Positions 40,101 to 49,974 of a DNA stretch of 64,000 nt are shown here, piece by piece. A program made the translations under genes and the position numbers. How positions within the stretch are numbered: position 1 is the first letter of the stretch; each line of letters begins with the position of its first letter. Source of the DNA: Leishmania martiniquensis (taxonomy: Eukaryota > Euglenozoa > Kinetoplastea > Trypanosomatida > Trypanosomatidae); assembly GCF_017916325.1 (NCBI RefSeq), contig NC_090149.1:378501-442500 (forward strand), given 5' to 3'. Below the pieces are notes generated by a model that saw only the letters and a list, made by a program, of their open reading frames with translations, did no database searches and was not told the origin of the DNA.

Positions 40101-43100
40101 ATGTATTCAGAAGAAGATCGATGAATATCTTGAGACAAAGCGAGCTGCTTTCCCGCGGTTTTACTTTCTCTCCAATGATGAGCTGCTGTCAATTTTGTCC
40201 GACTCCCGTAACCCGCTAGCGGTGCGACCGCACTTGCAAAAGTGCTTCGACAATATTAAGGCGCTAATTTTCGCGAATGAAAAGACCATTGTAGCCATGA
40301 GGAGCTCTGAAGGTGAGGAGGTGTCCTTCACAGATCCTGTCAAGGTGATGGGTAATGTGGAAAGCTGGCTGAACGACGTCGAGCGCGCGATGCGGGCGAC
40401 ACTGTTTGATCGCTTGGCCTCGTGCCTGCGGGCTTACACGAGGGAACATCGAACAGAGTGGTTTTTTCAGCACCCGGCTCAGTGTGTGACGACAGTAGAC
40501 CAAATCGTATGGACCAGCGAGGTGGAGGACGTCATTACACAGACGGGCAGCGGCGATTCTTCTGCGTGGCCATCTTATCAGGATCGCTTTAGCACGCAGC
40601 TGCTTCAAACGGTGGGGCTTGTCACGCTCTCTCTCACGGCCTTGCAGCGCACCGTGGTGTCAAACCTGATTGTGGTTGATGTGCACTGCAGAGACGTTTG
40701 TGCGGAATTGGCAGGTGCCTCTGTTGGCGCGGCACCGCAGTCATGCAGCTCATTGCTCGACTTCGGGTGGCAGAAGCAGCTGCGCTTCTACTACGGCCTA
40801 ACAATGAACACGCATAGGGCCAGCGGTGCTGTCCAGACGGCTGACTGTTTTGTCCGGCACGGTGCGGCGGAGCTGCCCTACGGCTACGAATACCTTGGCA
40901 ACCAGCCACGCCTCGTCATCACCCCTCTCACAGAGCGCGCCTTCTTGACGTGCACGGCGGCGCTACACATGCAGAAAGGAGCTGCACCGCAGGGCCCGGC
41001 CGGGACCGGGAAGACCGAGTCTGTCAAAGACTTGGGTAAGGCTCTTGCTCGAACGGTGGTTGTCTTCAACTGCTCCGACGGCCTCGACTACCGCATGATG
41101 AGCCAAATGTTCGCTGGGCTGGCGCAGGCTGGGGCGTGGGCGTGCTTTGACGAGTTCAACCGTATCGAGCTCGAAGTGCTCTCCGTGGTGGCCCAGCAGA
41201 TGCTCGATATCACCACTGCCATTACGCAGAAGAGGACATCCATGAAGTTTGAGGGGCATTACATCAAGCTGCACACCAACTTCGGCGTCTTCATCACCAT
41301 GAATCCCGGCTACGCCGGACGCACGGAGCTGCCGGACAACCTAAAGGCTCTCTTTCGACCCGTGTGCATGATGATTCCAAACTACGCCCTCATCGCGGAG
41401 ATAATGTTTTACGCCGAGGGCTACAGCAAGGCGCAGACACTCGCGGCCAAGATGATTCGTCTCTACTCGTTGGCATCGCAGCAGTTGTCGAAGCAGGATC
41501 ACTACGACTTTGGCATGCGCGCTGTCAAGAGTATTCTTGTCCTCGCGGGGCGACTGAAGCGCGCTGACCCGGATTCGGACGAAGAGGTGCTTTTGGTGCG
41601 TGCCATCCGCGAGGCAAACCTGCCCAAATTCCTGGTAGATGACCGCCACCTTTTCATGGCGCTGCTGCAGGACTTCTTCCCTGCGATTGTGGACGTGGCA
41701 GCAGCACCGGTAAGTGAGCTCATCTGGTCTGAGGCGGAGCACGTGCTGGCCGAGGAGCTTGTGCGCGTGTCTCCGTTCAACCCTGACTCTCAGATGCGAC
41801 TGCAGCCGACGGAGGGGCTACTCTTCAAAACACAGCAGCTGTTCGACACGCTGATGACTCGTCACGGACTGATGCTGGTGGGCCACACTATGACCGGCAA
41901 GACCACGGTGCGCAACACGCTCGCGTCGGTTTTGACACGCCTTGGCCGAGTGCTGGACACGACTCCAGCTGCTGGAACCGAGGGTGGCATTAGCAGCAGC
42001 AGCGACCCGCGCATCGGGGGCGTGCCGGCCGCGACACGGAAGCAAGGTATTGCTGCTGCCATTCGCTCGCTCGACGCCCGGTGCCAATCGTACTTCACCG
42101 CCACCAGCGCCAAGGCCTGCAACCCGAAGGCCATTTCAATGACGGAGCTGTACGGCGACGTCAACCCTCTCACACGCGAGTGGCAGGACGGCGTTTTTTC
42201 TGCCATCGTGCGCGAACTGGTCAAGCAGAGCGCAACGCAGCAGGGGCGCGCGGCAGCGCGGCACTGGGTCGTCTTCGATGGCCCAGTGGACGCCGTGTGG
42301 ATCGAGAGCCTCAACACCGTGCTTGATGACAGCAAGATGCTGTGCCTCGTAAATGGGGAACGCATTCGCATCCCCGACACGATCTCACTCCTTTTCGAGG
42401 TGCAGGATCTGCGTGTCGCATCGCCGGCGACGGTGTCGCGGTGCGGCATGGTCTACGTGGACGAGGAGTGCCTTGACGGCGGATGGTCGCCGCTGCTGCA
42501 GAGCCTTTCCCAGACAGCCGCACAGGAGCTCTGCAGGCGGTGGCGCCACGAACGTTTCCTGCAGCTTTGCGAGTCGGTGGTGCCGCCCCTTCTCCGGGTC
42601 GTTCGCGAGGAGTGCAAGGAGTACGTCGGCACCTGTAACGCACAACTGGCGCTAAACCTCTTCTACTTGATGAAGGCAGCTGTGCAGCAGCTGCAGGGCA
42701 TGATCGAGGAGTATCGGCAAGAGCAGCAACAGCAGCAACAGGATGACGTGGCAGCGCTAGCGTTGCAGAGAAAGGCGTCTTGGCAGACATCCAACCTCGC
42801 AGCCCGCCGCGACTCCCGCCGCCGTGGCTCGCGAGCCACGCGCACCGCCGTCCTCGTGCGCGGAGACGCCGTCTTCGATGCGCTGTTTGTGCAAAGCTGC
42901 GCTTGGGGTCTTGGCGGTAACCTGACGGAGGGCACACGCGCACGCTTTGCAGCGGCGATGCTGCCACTGGTCCGCGAAGAGGCGCTCCACTTCCCCACAA
43001 ATGCGGAGGCCGAGGGTTGCGGTGTGTTCGACTACGGAGTCGATTTGGAGATTGGCGACTGGCGGCGGTGGACAGAGATGGTACCAGAATTTCACTACAG

Positions 43101-46100
43101 CGCGAGCTCTTCCTACTTCGATCTCCTCGTGCCGACCGAGCAAACTGCTGTGCTGCAGTATCTGCTGCGCAGCGCGACGACCACCCAACATCATATGCTG
43201 CTTAACGGCTTGACGGGAACAGGCAAGTCATCCACAGTCAACAGCTACCTGTTGCAGACCCTACACACTGAGGATGCAGCTAGCTCGACCGCCGCCTTTC
43301 GCTTCACGCTGTCCGCCCAGACCTCGGCGCAGACACTGCAGAACACGATTGAAATGAAGCTGACGCGGCGCAAGGGCGATCATGAGTTTGGTGCTCCTCC
43401 CGGCAAGAGCTTGATGATAGCCGTTATCGACGACTGCAATGTTCCGCAGCTAGAGGAGTACGGGGCTGCGCCGCCGGTGGAGTTACTGCGACAGATGATC
43501 ACGGAGGGTGGCTTCTACGACCGCAAGCGGCTCTTCTTCAAGGAGGTGGTGCAGACGATGCTGATTGCGTGCTGTGGCGAGCCAGGCGGCGGCAAGAACG
43601 AGATGACGCCCCGTTTCACATCGAAGCTGCTCTGCTTCTGCGCCCCGCAGCTCACGGAAACATCGATGAAGTGCATCTTCTCCGCCATTTTGAAGGGCTT
43701 CTTCGATGCGCGCGGTTTCGCAGCCGAGGTGGCCGCGCTAGCGGACGCCGTCGTCGACAGTACGCTGGAGGCGTATCGCCGCATCGCGGTGGAGTGTCTG
43801 CCCACGCCAGACAAGACTCACTGCACCTTCAACTTGCGCGACGTCAGTAAAGTGTTTCAGGGCATTCTACAAATCAAGCCTGCGCACTGTGCATCCCCTC
43901 AGGCCCTCGTCGACCTTTGGAGCCATGAGGCCTCGCGCGTTTTCCACGATCGTTTGATCGACGACACAGATCGCAGCTGGTGGTGGCGCTGCTGTGCCGA
44001 GGTGATCAAGAAGCACTTCTGCGATGCTGCTACGTCCGTCAGCACAAAGGCAACGGACACAGGCGAGGTGCCGTCAGTGCCGCCCCCACTGCTCACCGCG
44101 GATCCTGCTAGCCTCTCAACGATTGTCTACGGCGCCTGGGTCCACCGAGATTACCAGCGCATCGGCCAAGACACGTCGTTGGAGGCGGTGGCAAAGCAAC
44201 ACCTAGCCGAGTACAACACGCAGAGCACCGCACCCATGAATCTGGTCTTCTTTGACCAGGCGGTGCAACATTTGTCGCGCATCTGCCGCATTGCCAGTCA
44301 GCCGCGCGGACACGCTCTGCTCGTGGGCGTCGGCGGAAGTGGCCGCTCATCGCTCTGCCGCCTGGCCGCCTTTATGATGAGCATGGACGTGCAAATGGTT
44401 CACATCACGCGGAACTACGGCATTGAGGAGTTCCGAGATGAGGTGCGGAAAGCGCTTCTGGATAGCGGCGCACGGGCGAAGGAGGTCGTTTTTCTAATAT
44501 CGGATCCGCAGCTAGTGCACAGCGAGATGCTGGAGGACATCAACAACCTCCTCAACACCGGCGAGGTGCCGGGAATGATGAGGCTGGAGGACATGGAGAC
44601 GATTGTGCGGTGCTGCCGCGAGGCGTCGCTCGCCTCTGGTCGGCCTGACACGCGCGCCAGCGTGTACGAGTACTTTGTTTCACAGAGCCGCGAGCGGTTT
44701 CACCTGTGCCTGTGCATGTCCCCAATGAGCGGCGTCTTTCGCGATCGGCTGCGCATGTTTCCTGCGCTGGTGAATTGCACTACAATCGACTGGTTCTCGG
44801 AGTGGCCGCAGGAGGCACTTCACGCCGTGGCGCGATCGACGCTATCGAGTGCTACTCAAGGCCGGACCGCGGCGACTGTCACGAACAAGCTGAGCGCTCT
44901 CATGGTCTTCTTGCAGTCCACCGTCAAAGACGCGGCTGACCGGCTATACGAGCAGCATCGTCGGCGCACCCACGTTACCCCGACGAGCTACTTGATCGTG
45001 CTCATGCTATACAATACGATGGGTCACCGACTGCGTCACGACTTGCAGGCCAGCGCCAACCGCTACCGCAACGGATTAGAGAAGCTCGACACGGCCAACG
45101 CGACGATCGCGCAACTGCAGCAACACATCCGAGAGATGCAGCCTGGCCTGGAAGCTGCGGCGAAGCAGGTGGAGGAGCAGAAGCAGACGTTGTCGGTGGA
45201 GCAGCTCGAGGCGGATCAGATGAGGGAGGCGCAGTCAAAGGAGGAGGCGGCAGCTCAGCAGCTTATGAATGAGGCGGAGTGGATCCGCCGCGAATGCGAG
45301 GAGGGACTGCAGCAAGCGCTGCCGGCTCTGGAGGCAGCCGAGCAGGCGCTCGAAACCCTGAGCGCGAAGGACATTCAAGAGATCAAAACATTCACCACGC
45401 CGCCGAGCAACGTGGAGAAGACGATGAATGCGGTCCTTGTACTGCTGGGTGAGAAGGATGGCTGGGCGAGCGCCAAGACGTGCCTTGGCAAGCTCGACTT
45501 CATTTCTCGCTTGACAGGGTACCCGCGCGACTCCATCACCCCCGCGTGCATCCGCAAGCTCGCCGTATTCGTGCAGGATCGTGACTTTGTGCCGGACGTC
45601 ATCGAGAAGACGTCGCTGCCGTGCCGATCCATGTGCATGTGGGTGCATGCCATGTACAAGTACTACTTCGTCGCCAAGGAGATTGCGCCGAAGCGAGCGC
45701 GGCTGGCGGAGGCAGAAAAGAAGGTGGCGGTGGCACGCAAAGAGCTGGAGGCGAAGCAGGTTGCTTTGCAGAAGGTGCTCGACCGCATAGCCTCCCTACA
45801 GGCTGCGGCTGCGGCGGCGCAGGAGAAGGCAGATCACTTCCAGCGACAGATAGAAACCGCCACAGCGCGACTCGTGCGCGCCGACCAGCTCATCTCTGGA
45901 CTCGCCTCCGAGCGTGAACGCTGGAAGGCGGCGCTGGCAACGCTGGAGACGCAGCTGGGCTGCGTGGAAGGAACTGCGGCGCTGGCTGCCGGCTGTGTGG
46001 GTTATCTAGGCCCCTTCCCGCTGGACTACCGAGAGGCGCTGGTGGAGCGGTGGCGCGCGCAGTGCGCGGCCCTCAAAATCCCCTTCGACGCCACCTATTC

Positions 46101-49100
46101 CCTTGAAGGCATTGAGACGGAGGCGACGGTGCAGCAGTGGGCGCTGCAGTCGCTGCCGCGTGACACGTACTCTATCCAGAACGCCACGATCCTTCACCGA
46201 ACGACGCAGTGCTGCTACATGATCGATCCACAGGGGCAGGCAAACGCTTTCGTGCGAAAGCTGGAGCGCAGTCGCTCAGGCGGTGCTGCCGGCCTGCTGC
46301 AGCTGAAACTGAACAGCCCGAACTTCATGCGGCAGATAGAGAGCGCCGTGCAGAAGGGGAAGGCAGTGCTTCTCGAAGATGTTGGCGAGACCCTCGACGC
46401 AGCACTTGATCCAATTCTACTGAAGCAGGTGCGCCGCGTGGCTGGTCGCGATGTCGTCACACTTGGCGACCGCGAGGTGACCTACGACGACCGCTTTCAC
46501 ATGTACATTACGACAAAGCTAGCAAATCCGGTGCTCACGCCGGAGCTGCAGGTGAAGCTGACGGTCATCGACTTCACAGTCACGCAGGAGGGGTTGGAGG
46601 AGCAGCTGCTGGCCGACATCGTCGGCTCAGAGCGGGCGTCGCTGCAGCAGCGCGGTGACCGCTGCGTCATATCGATCGCTGCAAATCGAGAGGAGATTGC
46701 AGCCCTTGAGGCCCAGGTACTGCAGCAGCTGAGCGACGCCACTGGCGACGTCCTCGACAATGTCGAGCTCATCCAGGCACTGCAGACCTCGAAGCTGACG
46801 TCCGAGAAGATCGCCACCGAGTTGGCTGCGGTGGAGGAGACAAACAAGACGATCAACGCCACGCGTGACGTGTACCGCCCACTGGCGGTGCGCGGCTCTC
46901 TGCTATACGGCTCAATTACGCAGATGGCCAAGGTTGATTCCATGTACGACTACTCGCTACCCTTCTTCAAGAATCTGGTTGTCTCCGTCTTGACCAGCAC
47001 GCGGCGGCCGTGGCTGCAATCGGGGCCGCGGCATCGCCACTCCTCCACCTTCGCCTCGTCCACGATGCTCGGCAGCAGCAGCTGCAGCAGGGTAGAGACG
47101 CAGGGCCGCCACGTGAACCTTATATCGGTGGACGACAGCAGTGTCCTGCCTGGCGCGAACGTCGAGGGGGAAGATGAGGCTGCAGCGGCGGTGTCCGAGG
47201 CTGAGGTGAAGGAGCGCGTCGTGATGCTGATTGAGGAGGTGACGTGGGCGAGCTACCGTGTACTGTGCCGCGGCCTCTTTGGTCCTCACAAGCTGCTCTT
47301 CAGCTTTGTGCTAGCGACGACGCTGCTGCGCAGCACGGGCGAAATTACGAAGGAGGAGTGGGACATATTTTTGTGCGGCGGGGCGGGACGAGTATTGCCG
47401 CCGGCGTTTGCCGCCTCCAGTGAAGAGGGCGACGACGGCGCGACGGTGCAGCGCCCTGCGTACGTGTCCAGTGCAACATGGGCGGACTTTGGCGCTGTGT
47501 GCAGCCTTGAAGCGTTTGCGGAGGTGCGCGAAACCTTCATCGCATCACTGGCGGCCACCTCCGACCACAGCGATGCGGGTCTTTCCGGTGACGACCCACT
47601 GCCGTGGACAACGTGGTTCACCGCGACTTATGGGGCGGATGTGCTGACCCGGCTGCCGACGTCGCTAGCTCGGCTGTCGCTGTGGCATCGCGTGATGGCT
47701 GTGAAGATCCTTCGGCCAAACAAGTTTCATTACGTGGCGGCGCAGCTCGTTGTGGACACGCTAGGGCAGCGTTACACTGTTGCTCCCCCTTTTGATCTCG
47801 AAGAGGCGTTCCTGGATAGTACCAATATGACACCGATCATCTTTATCCTCTCCCCCGGCGCGGACCCGGCCTCGCTGTTCGTCAGCTTCGCTGAGGAGCG
47901 CGGGTTTTCCAGGCGCAAGTACATGCTCTCTCTCGGCCAAGACCAAGATGTTCGTGCCACGCAGATGATCCGGGACGGGCAGCGCGAGGGCGCCTGGGTA
48001 TACCTGCAGAACTGCCATGTGTACGCGTCATGGATGCCGCAGCTGCAGGCGCTTGTCGAGAGCATGAACCCGAGCGACATACACGCCGACTTCCGACTTT
48101 GGCTGACCAGCAACCCATCTCCGCACTTCCCTCCGCTGGTGCTGCAGGCAGGCCTGAAGCTGACGCAGGAGCCGCCGATGGGGCTGCGTGGAAAGGTTTT
48201 GAGCACCCTGCGCAGCACCGTAGTAGCGGATATTTGGGCCGCCGCTCCTGCTTCAGCGGACGCCGAGAACGCCGATAACGGTGACACGTCCGCCACTGCG
48301 ACGCTACCAGCTGCCTCACGACGAGAGGAGCCCTCCATCCAGCTACAGCGACTCGTCTGGGCACTCGCATTCTACCACGGAACTGTGATGGAGCGGCGGC
48401 GCTATCGCCCGCTCGGGTGGAACATCTCCTACGACTGGGGTATGGCCGACTTCGAGGCCGGGCTGGCAACGCTGCAGACGGCTCTTGCTCGCTGCAAGGA
48501 CCACGGCGCAAATCTGCCGACCGAGGAGCTGTGTTACATGCTCGGCACGATCGACTTCGGCGGCCGTGTGACGGACGAGTGGGATACGGTGTGCCTGCAG
48601 GTGCTGACGCGTCGTTTCTTCGACGTGAATGTGTCAGGCGCGACGTCGCAGCAAGGGTGGCCACAGGACGCCATCACGCCGCCTCCGTTCCCGAGTGATG
48701 GCGTCTCTTACGCAGGGCTGCTGCAACTTGCCGAGGCGGCCTTCACCTGTGGCCGAGGAAGTGGCGAGGGCGGCGAAGGGGAGGAGGAGATCGCAGAGAG
48801 CCCTGGGCGCTTCGGCTTGCATGACAACGCGACTCTGTCGGTGGAGCAGCAGCTCTCGTCAGGTTTTGTCGATGCGCTTGTCGCGATGAACGCCGGTGGG
48901 GCTGTGAGCGGAACGACTAGTGCTCGACGTCGTAGCGGCGGCGACGGCGCTAAAGATGACCGTGGCGAGGGCGACACAAAGGCGAGTGACGATGAGGGGG
49001 CGCCGAATCCTGTCGCCACCGTGGCCCTAAAGTTGCTGGCGCAGCTGCCTCCTCTGCTGCCCCGAAAGGAGGCGGTGGTGGGCAGCAAGAACACGTCCCC

Positions 49101-49974
49101 CCTAGGCAGCAGTACCATAGCCACCACACCCAGCGCGCTGGCGGGCCCGGCGCCGCTGCAGACTTTGCTTTCTCACGAGACGGATCTGTACAACCGCCTT
49201 CTGTCCACAATGCGCAGCTCTCTGACAGAGCTGATTCGTGCCCTCAAGGGTGAGGTGGTGGTGACGTCACGACTGGAGCTGATGATGCAGCGGCTAGCCT
49301 TCAACCAAGTGCCGGAGGTGTGGGCACAGGTCAGCTACTTAACCCTCAAGCCGCTCGGCTCCTTCATGGAGGATCTCCTGCGTCGCGTCAACTTCATGCG
49401 GCTATGGGGCGAGTCTGGGCCACCGCCGAGCTTCTGGCTGTCCGGCGTCTTCTTTCCCCAAGGCTTCGTGACTGCGCTGTTGCAAGCGCGGAGCAGAGCG
49501 CTGCAGGTGCCCATAGACTCCCTGCAGCTGCGCTTCCGCGCTCTAGCGCCGAGTGAGGCAGCGGAGGTGTGGGCTCTGAATGCTGAATACTCAGCGGGCA
49601 CCGTAGACAAGGCGACGACCGTGGTCGGCGCCTATGTGAATGGTCTGTACCTCGAGGGCTGCGGGTGGGATGCAGCACGCGGCGGACTCGTGGAGGCCGC
49701 GCCGGGTGTCCTGACGGTGGAGCTGCCTGTGATACACTTCGAACCGGTCATGCTGTCGAAGCCAGCCGCCAAGGATTCCGGCGTGTCCGCATCCGCAGCC
49801 ACTGCCGCGTACGAGTGCCCGCTCTATAAGGTGCGCACGCGCGCCGGCACCTTGTCGACGACCGGTGTCTCCACCAACTACGTGACCAGTTTGACGTTGC
49901 CGTCACTGTACGGCGTTGCAGGTGACCACTGGACGTTGCGCGGCGTTGCTGCTCTGTGCGCTTTGGATGATTAG
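37153..49974 (+). CDS. Axonemal inner-arm type dynein heavy chain
   Basis: Encodes 4,273 residues, one open frame without breaks. The tail and linker span about 1-1,250. The motor has P-loops at 1281-1288 (AAA1, GPAGTGKT with SDGLDY and ACFDEFNR), 1577-1584 (AAA2, GHTMTGKT), 2019-2026 (AAA3, GLTGTGKS, with the IDDCNVP Walker B) and 2392-2400 (AAA4, GVGGSGRSS, where Arg for Lys is usual in this group). The coiled-coil stalk and microtubule-binding tip lie between about 2,640 and 2,950. The C-terminus has GLYLEGCGWD and a R-x-G-T-L-S-T-T-G-x-S-T-N-x-V motif. The GAWACFDEFNRIELEVLSVV block and C-terminus point to single-headed axonemal inner-arm chains rather than cytoplasmic dynein. Low-complexity inserts occur at about 1,857-1,863 (poly-Gln), 3,290-3,350 and 3,870-3,990. 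It opens the plus-strand cluster; its first 3.5 kb is visibly AT-richer than the rest. Confidence 0.93.
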   Translation: MMSTKIIQELKELPLNTVEDAQKFFSIVADVKQQGAKLPPITHMFFARVDSGLQFDPYNIRTICRDNRPMNYYVVTKGHVIHVNRRDGEYNVVAPLEQWIFEAKCFNRIRKIGFFRNYILHKAFRRLLESVRRKRFERTRVVLSKRLLLAKPTFQNDMIALRRKAFDFQWTLGTEKFEKVLSLRISDEKVNTAGLSIDEFVVVQGDYATSLQQKLASVLVDILSVVLERAESVKQRVSTMRVIEKCPNATGSVNKDVTAKELRRRQMEQKRLVVDNEMLPSYIRLVHHFQLESTCQQACSTFLELESAVRRRAASVLWRFRVECIVEDRKEISLYPSKDQVIKTASAVMDKCTDSLAAAPTCIGSEALKPFTAVIDAITVRSALLGDALISAYKKEVLQLIEADYDEAKSKLASYEPLVIVSQFLGEWNDVSTRWDTVLLCEDSVLGAITESEIRGYATRAHKAQGEIMKLSNRSCGTIVIQCEKILQTLVTQLKGVLAGIETTLGELIKLNFRYLKSECDAWVEKLSLPDMDLHQFIDWHVRLQDSGAAFDKFSDHVADLQNLHRLQCELREKAGAGVMGATVDYSSLLRVPFQNAISEARQYHLSNCSRIKEMLAAEHTRIIESVTGTKKRLASEYSQETADEIGAPVARKLETIRDVLGRTNREAKQLDAYAQALDMRPFNWSEIAVVEDELRKFVELWNVHKEAADLRRRLDTRTVEEIDGQELKDTTVSLFQRSFKAQKNTPGSTADNLVKTLAVEKANIPMYVELCNPALKEEHWSALFQSTGIALIPPEKRTLRSLEAAGLMSDDHADAVREVVSSAVGVYELEQQLNKLQSYWADHLFVVVPYAGRANAFVVDAIDETIEELEEQQIVVQTCLTSKYLAPVQKEMAEWESKLSLIHSVLGEWVSVQKTWMYLEFIFTSDDIKRQLPDESLLFSSADRFFGSLMKRCSEDPHMAPLCLEGNGDTLKKLQKCTYQLECIQKKIDEYLETKRAAFPRFYFLSNDELLSILSDSRNPLAVRPHLQKCFDNIKALIFANEKTIVAMRSSEGEEVSFTDPVKVMGNVESWLNDVERAMRATLFDRLASCLRAYTREHRTEWFFQHPAQCVTTVDQIVWTSEVEDVITQTGSGDSSAWPSYQDRFSTQLLQTVGLVTLSLTALQRTVVSNLIVVDVHCRDVCAELAGASVGAAPQSCSSLLDFGWQKQLRFYYGLTMNTHRASGAVQTADCFVRHGAAELPYGYEYLGNQPRLVITPLTERAFLTCTAALHMQKGAAPQGPAGTGKTESVKDLGKALARTVVVFNCSDGLDYRMMSQMFAGLAQAGAWACFDEFNRIELEVLSVVAQQMLDITTAITQKRTSMKFEGHYIKLHTNFGVFITMNPGYAGRTELPDNLKALFRPVCMMIPNYALIAEIMFYAEGYSKAQTLAAKMIRLYSLASQQLSKQDHYDFGMRAVKSILVLAGRLKRADPDSDEEVLLVRAIREANLPKFLVDDRHLFMALLQDFFPAIVDVAAAPVSELIWSEAEHVLAEELVRVSPFNPDSQMRLQPTEGLLFKTQQLFDTLMTRHGLMLVGHTMTGKTTVRNTLASVLTRLGRVLDTTPAAGTEGGISSSSDPRIGGVPAATRKQGIAAAIRSLDARCQSYFTATSAKACNPKAISMTELYGDVNPLTREWQDGVFSAIVRELVKQSATQQGRAAARHWVVFDGPVDAVWIESLNTVLDDSKMLCLVNGERIRIPDTISLLFEVQDLRVASPATVSRCGMVYVDEECLDGGWSPLLQSLSQTAAQELCRRWRHERFLQLCESVVPPLLRVVREECKEYVGTCNAQLALNLFYLMKAAVQQLQGMIEEYRQEQQQQQQDDVAALALQRKASWQTSNLAARRDSRRRGSRATRTAVLVRGDAVFDALFVQSCAWGLGGNLTEGTRARFAAAMLPLVREEALHFPTNAEAEGCGVFDYGVDLEIGDWRRWTEMVPEFHYSASSSYFDLLVPTEQTAVLQYLLRSATTTQHHMLLNGLTGTGKSSTVNSYLLQTLHTEDAASSTAAFRFTLSAQTSAQTLQNTIEMKLTRRKGDHEFGAPPGKSLMIAVIDDCNVPQLEEYGAAPPVELLRQMITEGGFYDRKRLFFKEVVQTMLIACCGEPGGGKNEMTPRFTSKLLCFCAPQLTETSMKCIFSAILKGFFDARGFAAEVAALADAVVDSTLEAYRRIAVECLPTPDKTHCTFNLRDVSKVFQGILQIKPAHCASPQALVDLWSHEASRVFHDRLIDDTDRSWWWRCCAEVIKKHFCDAATSVSTKATDTGEVPSVPPPLLTADPASLSTIVYGAWVHRDYQRIGQDTSLEAVAKQHLAEYNTQSTAPMNLVFFDQAVQHLSRICRIASQPRGHALLVGVGGSGRSSLCRLAAFMMSMDVQMVHITRNYGIEEFRDEVRKALLDSGARAKEVVFLISDPQLVHSEMLEDINNLLNTGEVPGMMRLEDMETIVRCCREASLASGRPDTRASVYEYFVSQSRERFHLCLCMSPMSGVFRDRLRMFPALVNCTTIDWFSEWPQEALHAVARSTLSSATQGRTAATVTNKLSALMVFLQSTVKDAADRLYEQHRRRTHVTPTSYLIVLMLYNTMGHRLRHDLQASANRYRNGLEKLDTANATIAQLQQHIREMQPGLEAAAKQVEEQKQTLSVEQLEADQMREAQSKEEAAAQQLMNEAEWIRRECEEGLQQALPALEAAEQALETLSAKDIQEIKTFTTPPSNVEKTMNAVLVLLGEKDGWASAKTCLGKLDFISRLTGYPRDSITPACIRKLAVFVQDRDFVPDVIEKTSLPCRSMCMWVHAMYKYYFVAKEIAPKRARLAEAEKKVAVARKELEAKQVALQKVLDRIASLQAAAAAAQEKADHFQRQIETATARLVRADQLISGLASERERWKAALATLETQLGCVEGTAALAAGCVGYLGPFPLDYREALVERWRAQCAALKIPFDATYSLEGIETEATVQQWALQSLPRDTYSIQNATILHRTTQCCYMIDPQGQANAFVRKLERSRSGGAAGLLQLKLNSPNFMRQIESAVQKGKAVLLEDVGETLDAALDPILLKQVRRVAGRDVVTLGDREVTYDDRFHMYITTKLANPVLTPELQVKLTVIDFTVTQEGLEEQLLADIVGSERASLQQRGDRCVISIAANREEIAALEAQVLQQLSDATGDVLDNVELIQALQTSKLTSEKIATELAAVEETNKTINATRDVYRPLAVRGSLLYGSITQMAKVDSMYDYSLPFFKNLVVSVLTSTRRPWLQSGPRHRHSSTFASSTMLGSSSCSRVETQGRHVNLISVDDSSVLPGANVEGEDEAAAAVSEAEVKERVVMLIEEVTWASYRVLCRGLFGPHKLLFSFVLATTLLRSTGEITKEEWDIFLCGGAGRVLPPAFAASSEEGDDGATVQRPAYVSSATWADFGAVCSLEAFAEVRETFIASLAATSDHSDAGLSGDDPLPWTTWFTATYGADVLTRLPTSLARLSLWHRVMAVKILRPNKFHYVAAQLVVDTLGQRYTVAPPFDLEEAFLDSTNMTPIIFILSPGADPASLFVSFAEERGFSRRKYMLSLGQDQDVRATQMIRDGQREGAWVYLQNCHVYASWMPQLQALVESMNPSDIHADFRLWLTSNPSPHFPPLVLQAGLKLTQEPPMGLRGKVLSTLRSTVVADIWAAAPASADAENADNGDTSATATLPAASRREEPSIQLQRLVWALAFYHGTVMERRRYRPLGWNISYDWGMADFEAGLATLQTALARCKDHGANLPTEELCYMLGTIDFGGRVTDEWDTVCLQVLTRRFFDVNVSGATSQQGWPQDAITPPPFPSDGVSYAGLLQLAEAAFTCGRGSGEGGEGEEEIAESPGRFGLHDNATLSVEQQLSSGFVDALVAMNAGGAVSGTTSARRRSGGDGAKDDRGEGDTKASDDEGAPNPVATVALKLLAQLPPLLPRKEAVVGSKNTSPLGSSTIATTPSALAGPAPLQTLLSHETDLYNRLLSTMRSSLTELIRALKGEVVVTSRLELMMQRLAFNQVPEVWAQVSYLTLKPLGSFMEDLLRRVNFMRLWGESGPPPSFWLSGVFFPQGFVTALLQARSRALQVPIDSLQLRFRALAPSEAAEVWALNAEYSAGTVDKATTVVGAYVNGLYLEGCGWDAARGGLVEAAPGVLTVELPVIHFEPVMLSKPAAKDSGVSASAATAAYECPLYKVRTRAGTLSTTGVSTNYVTSLTLPSLYGVAGDHWTLRGVAALCALDD

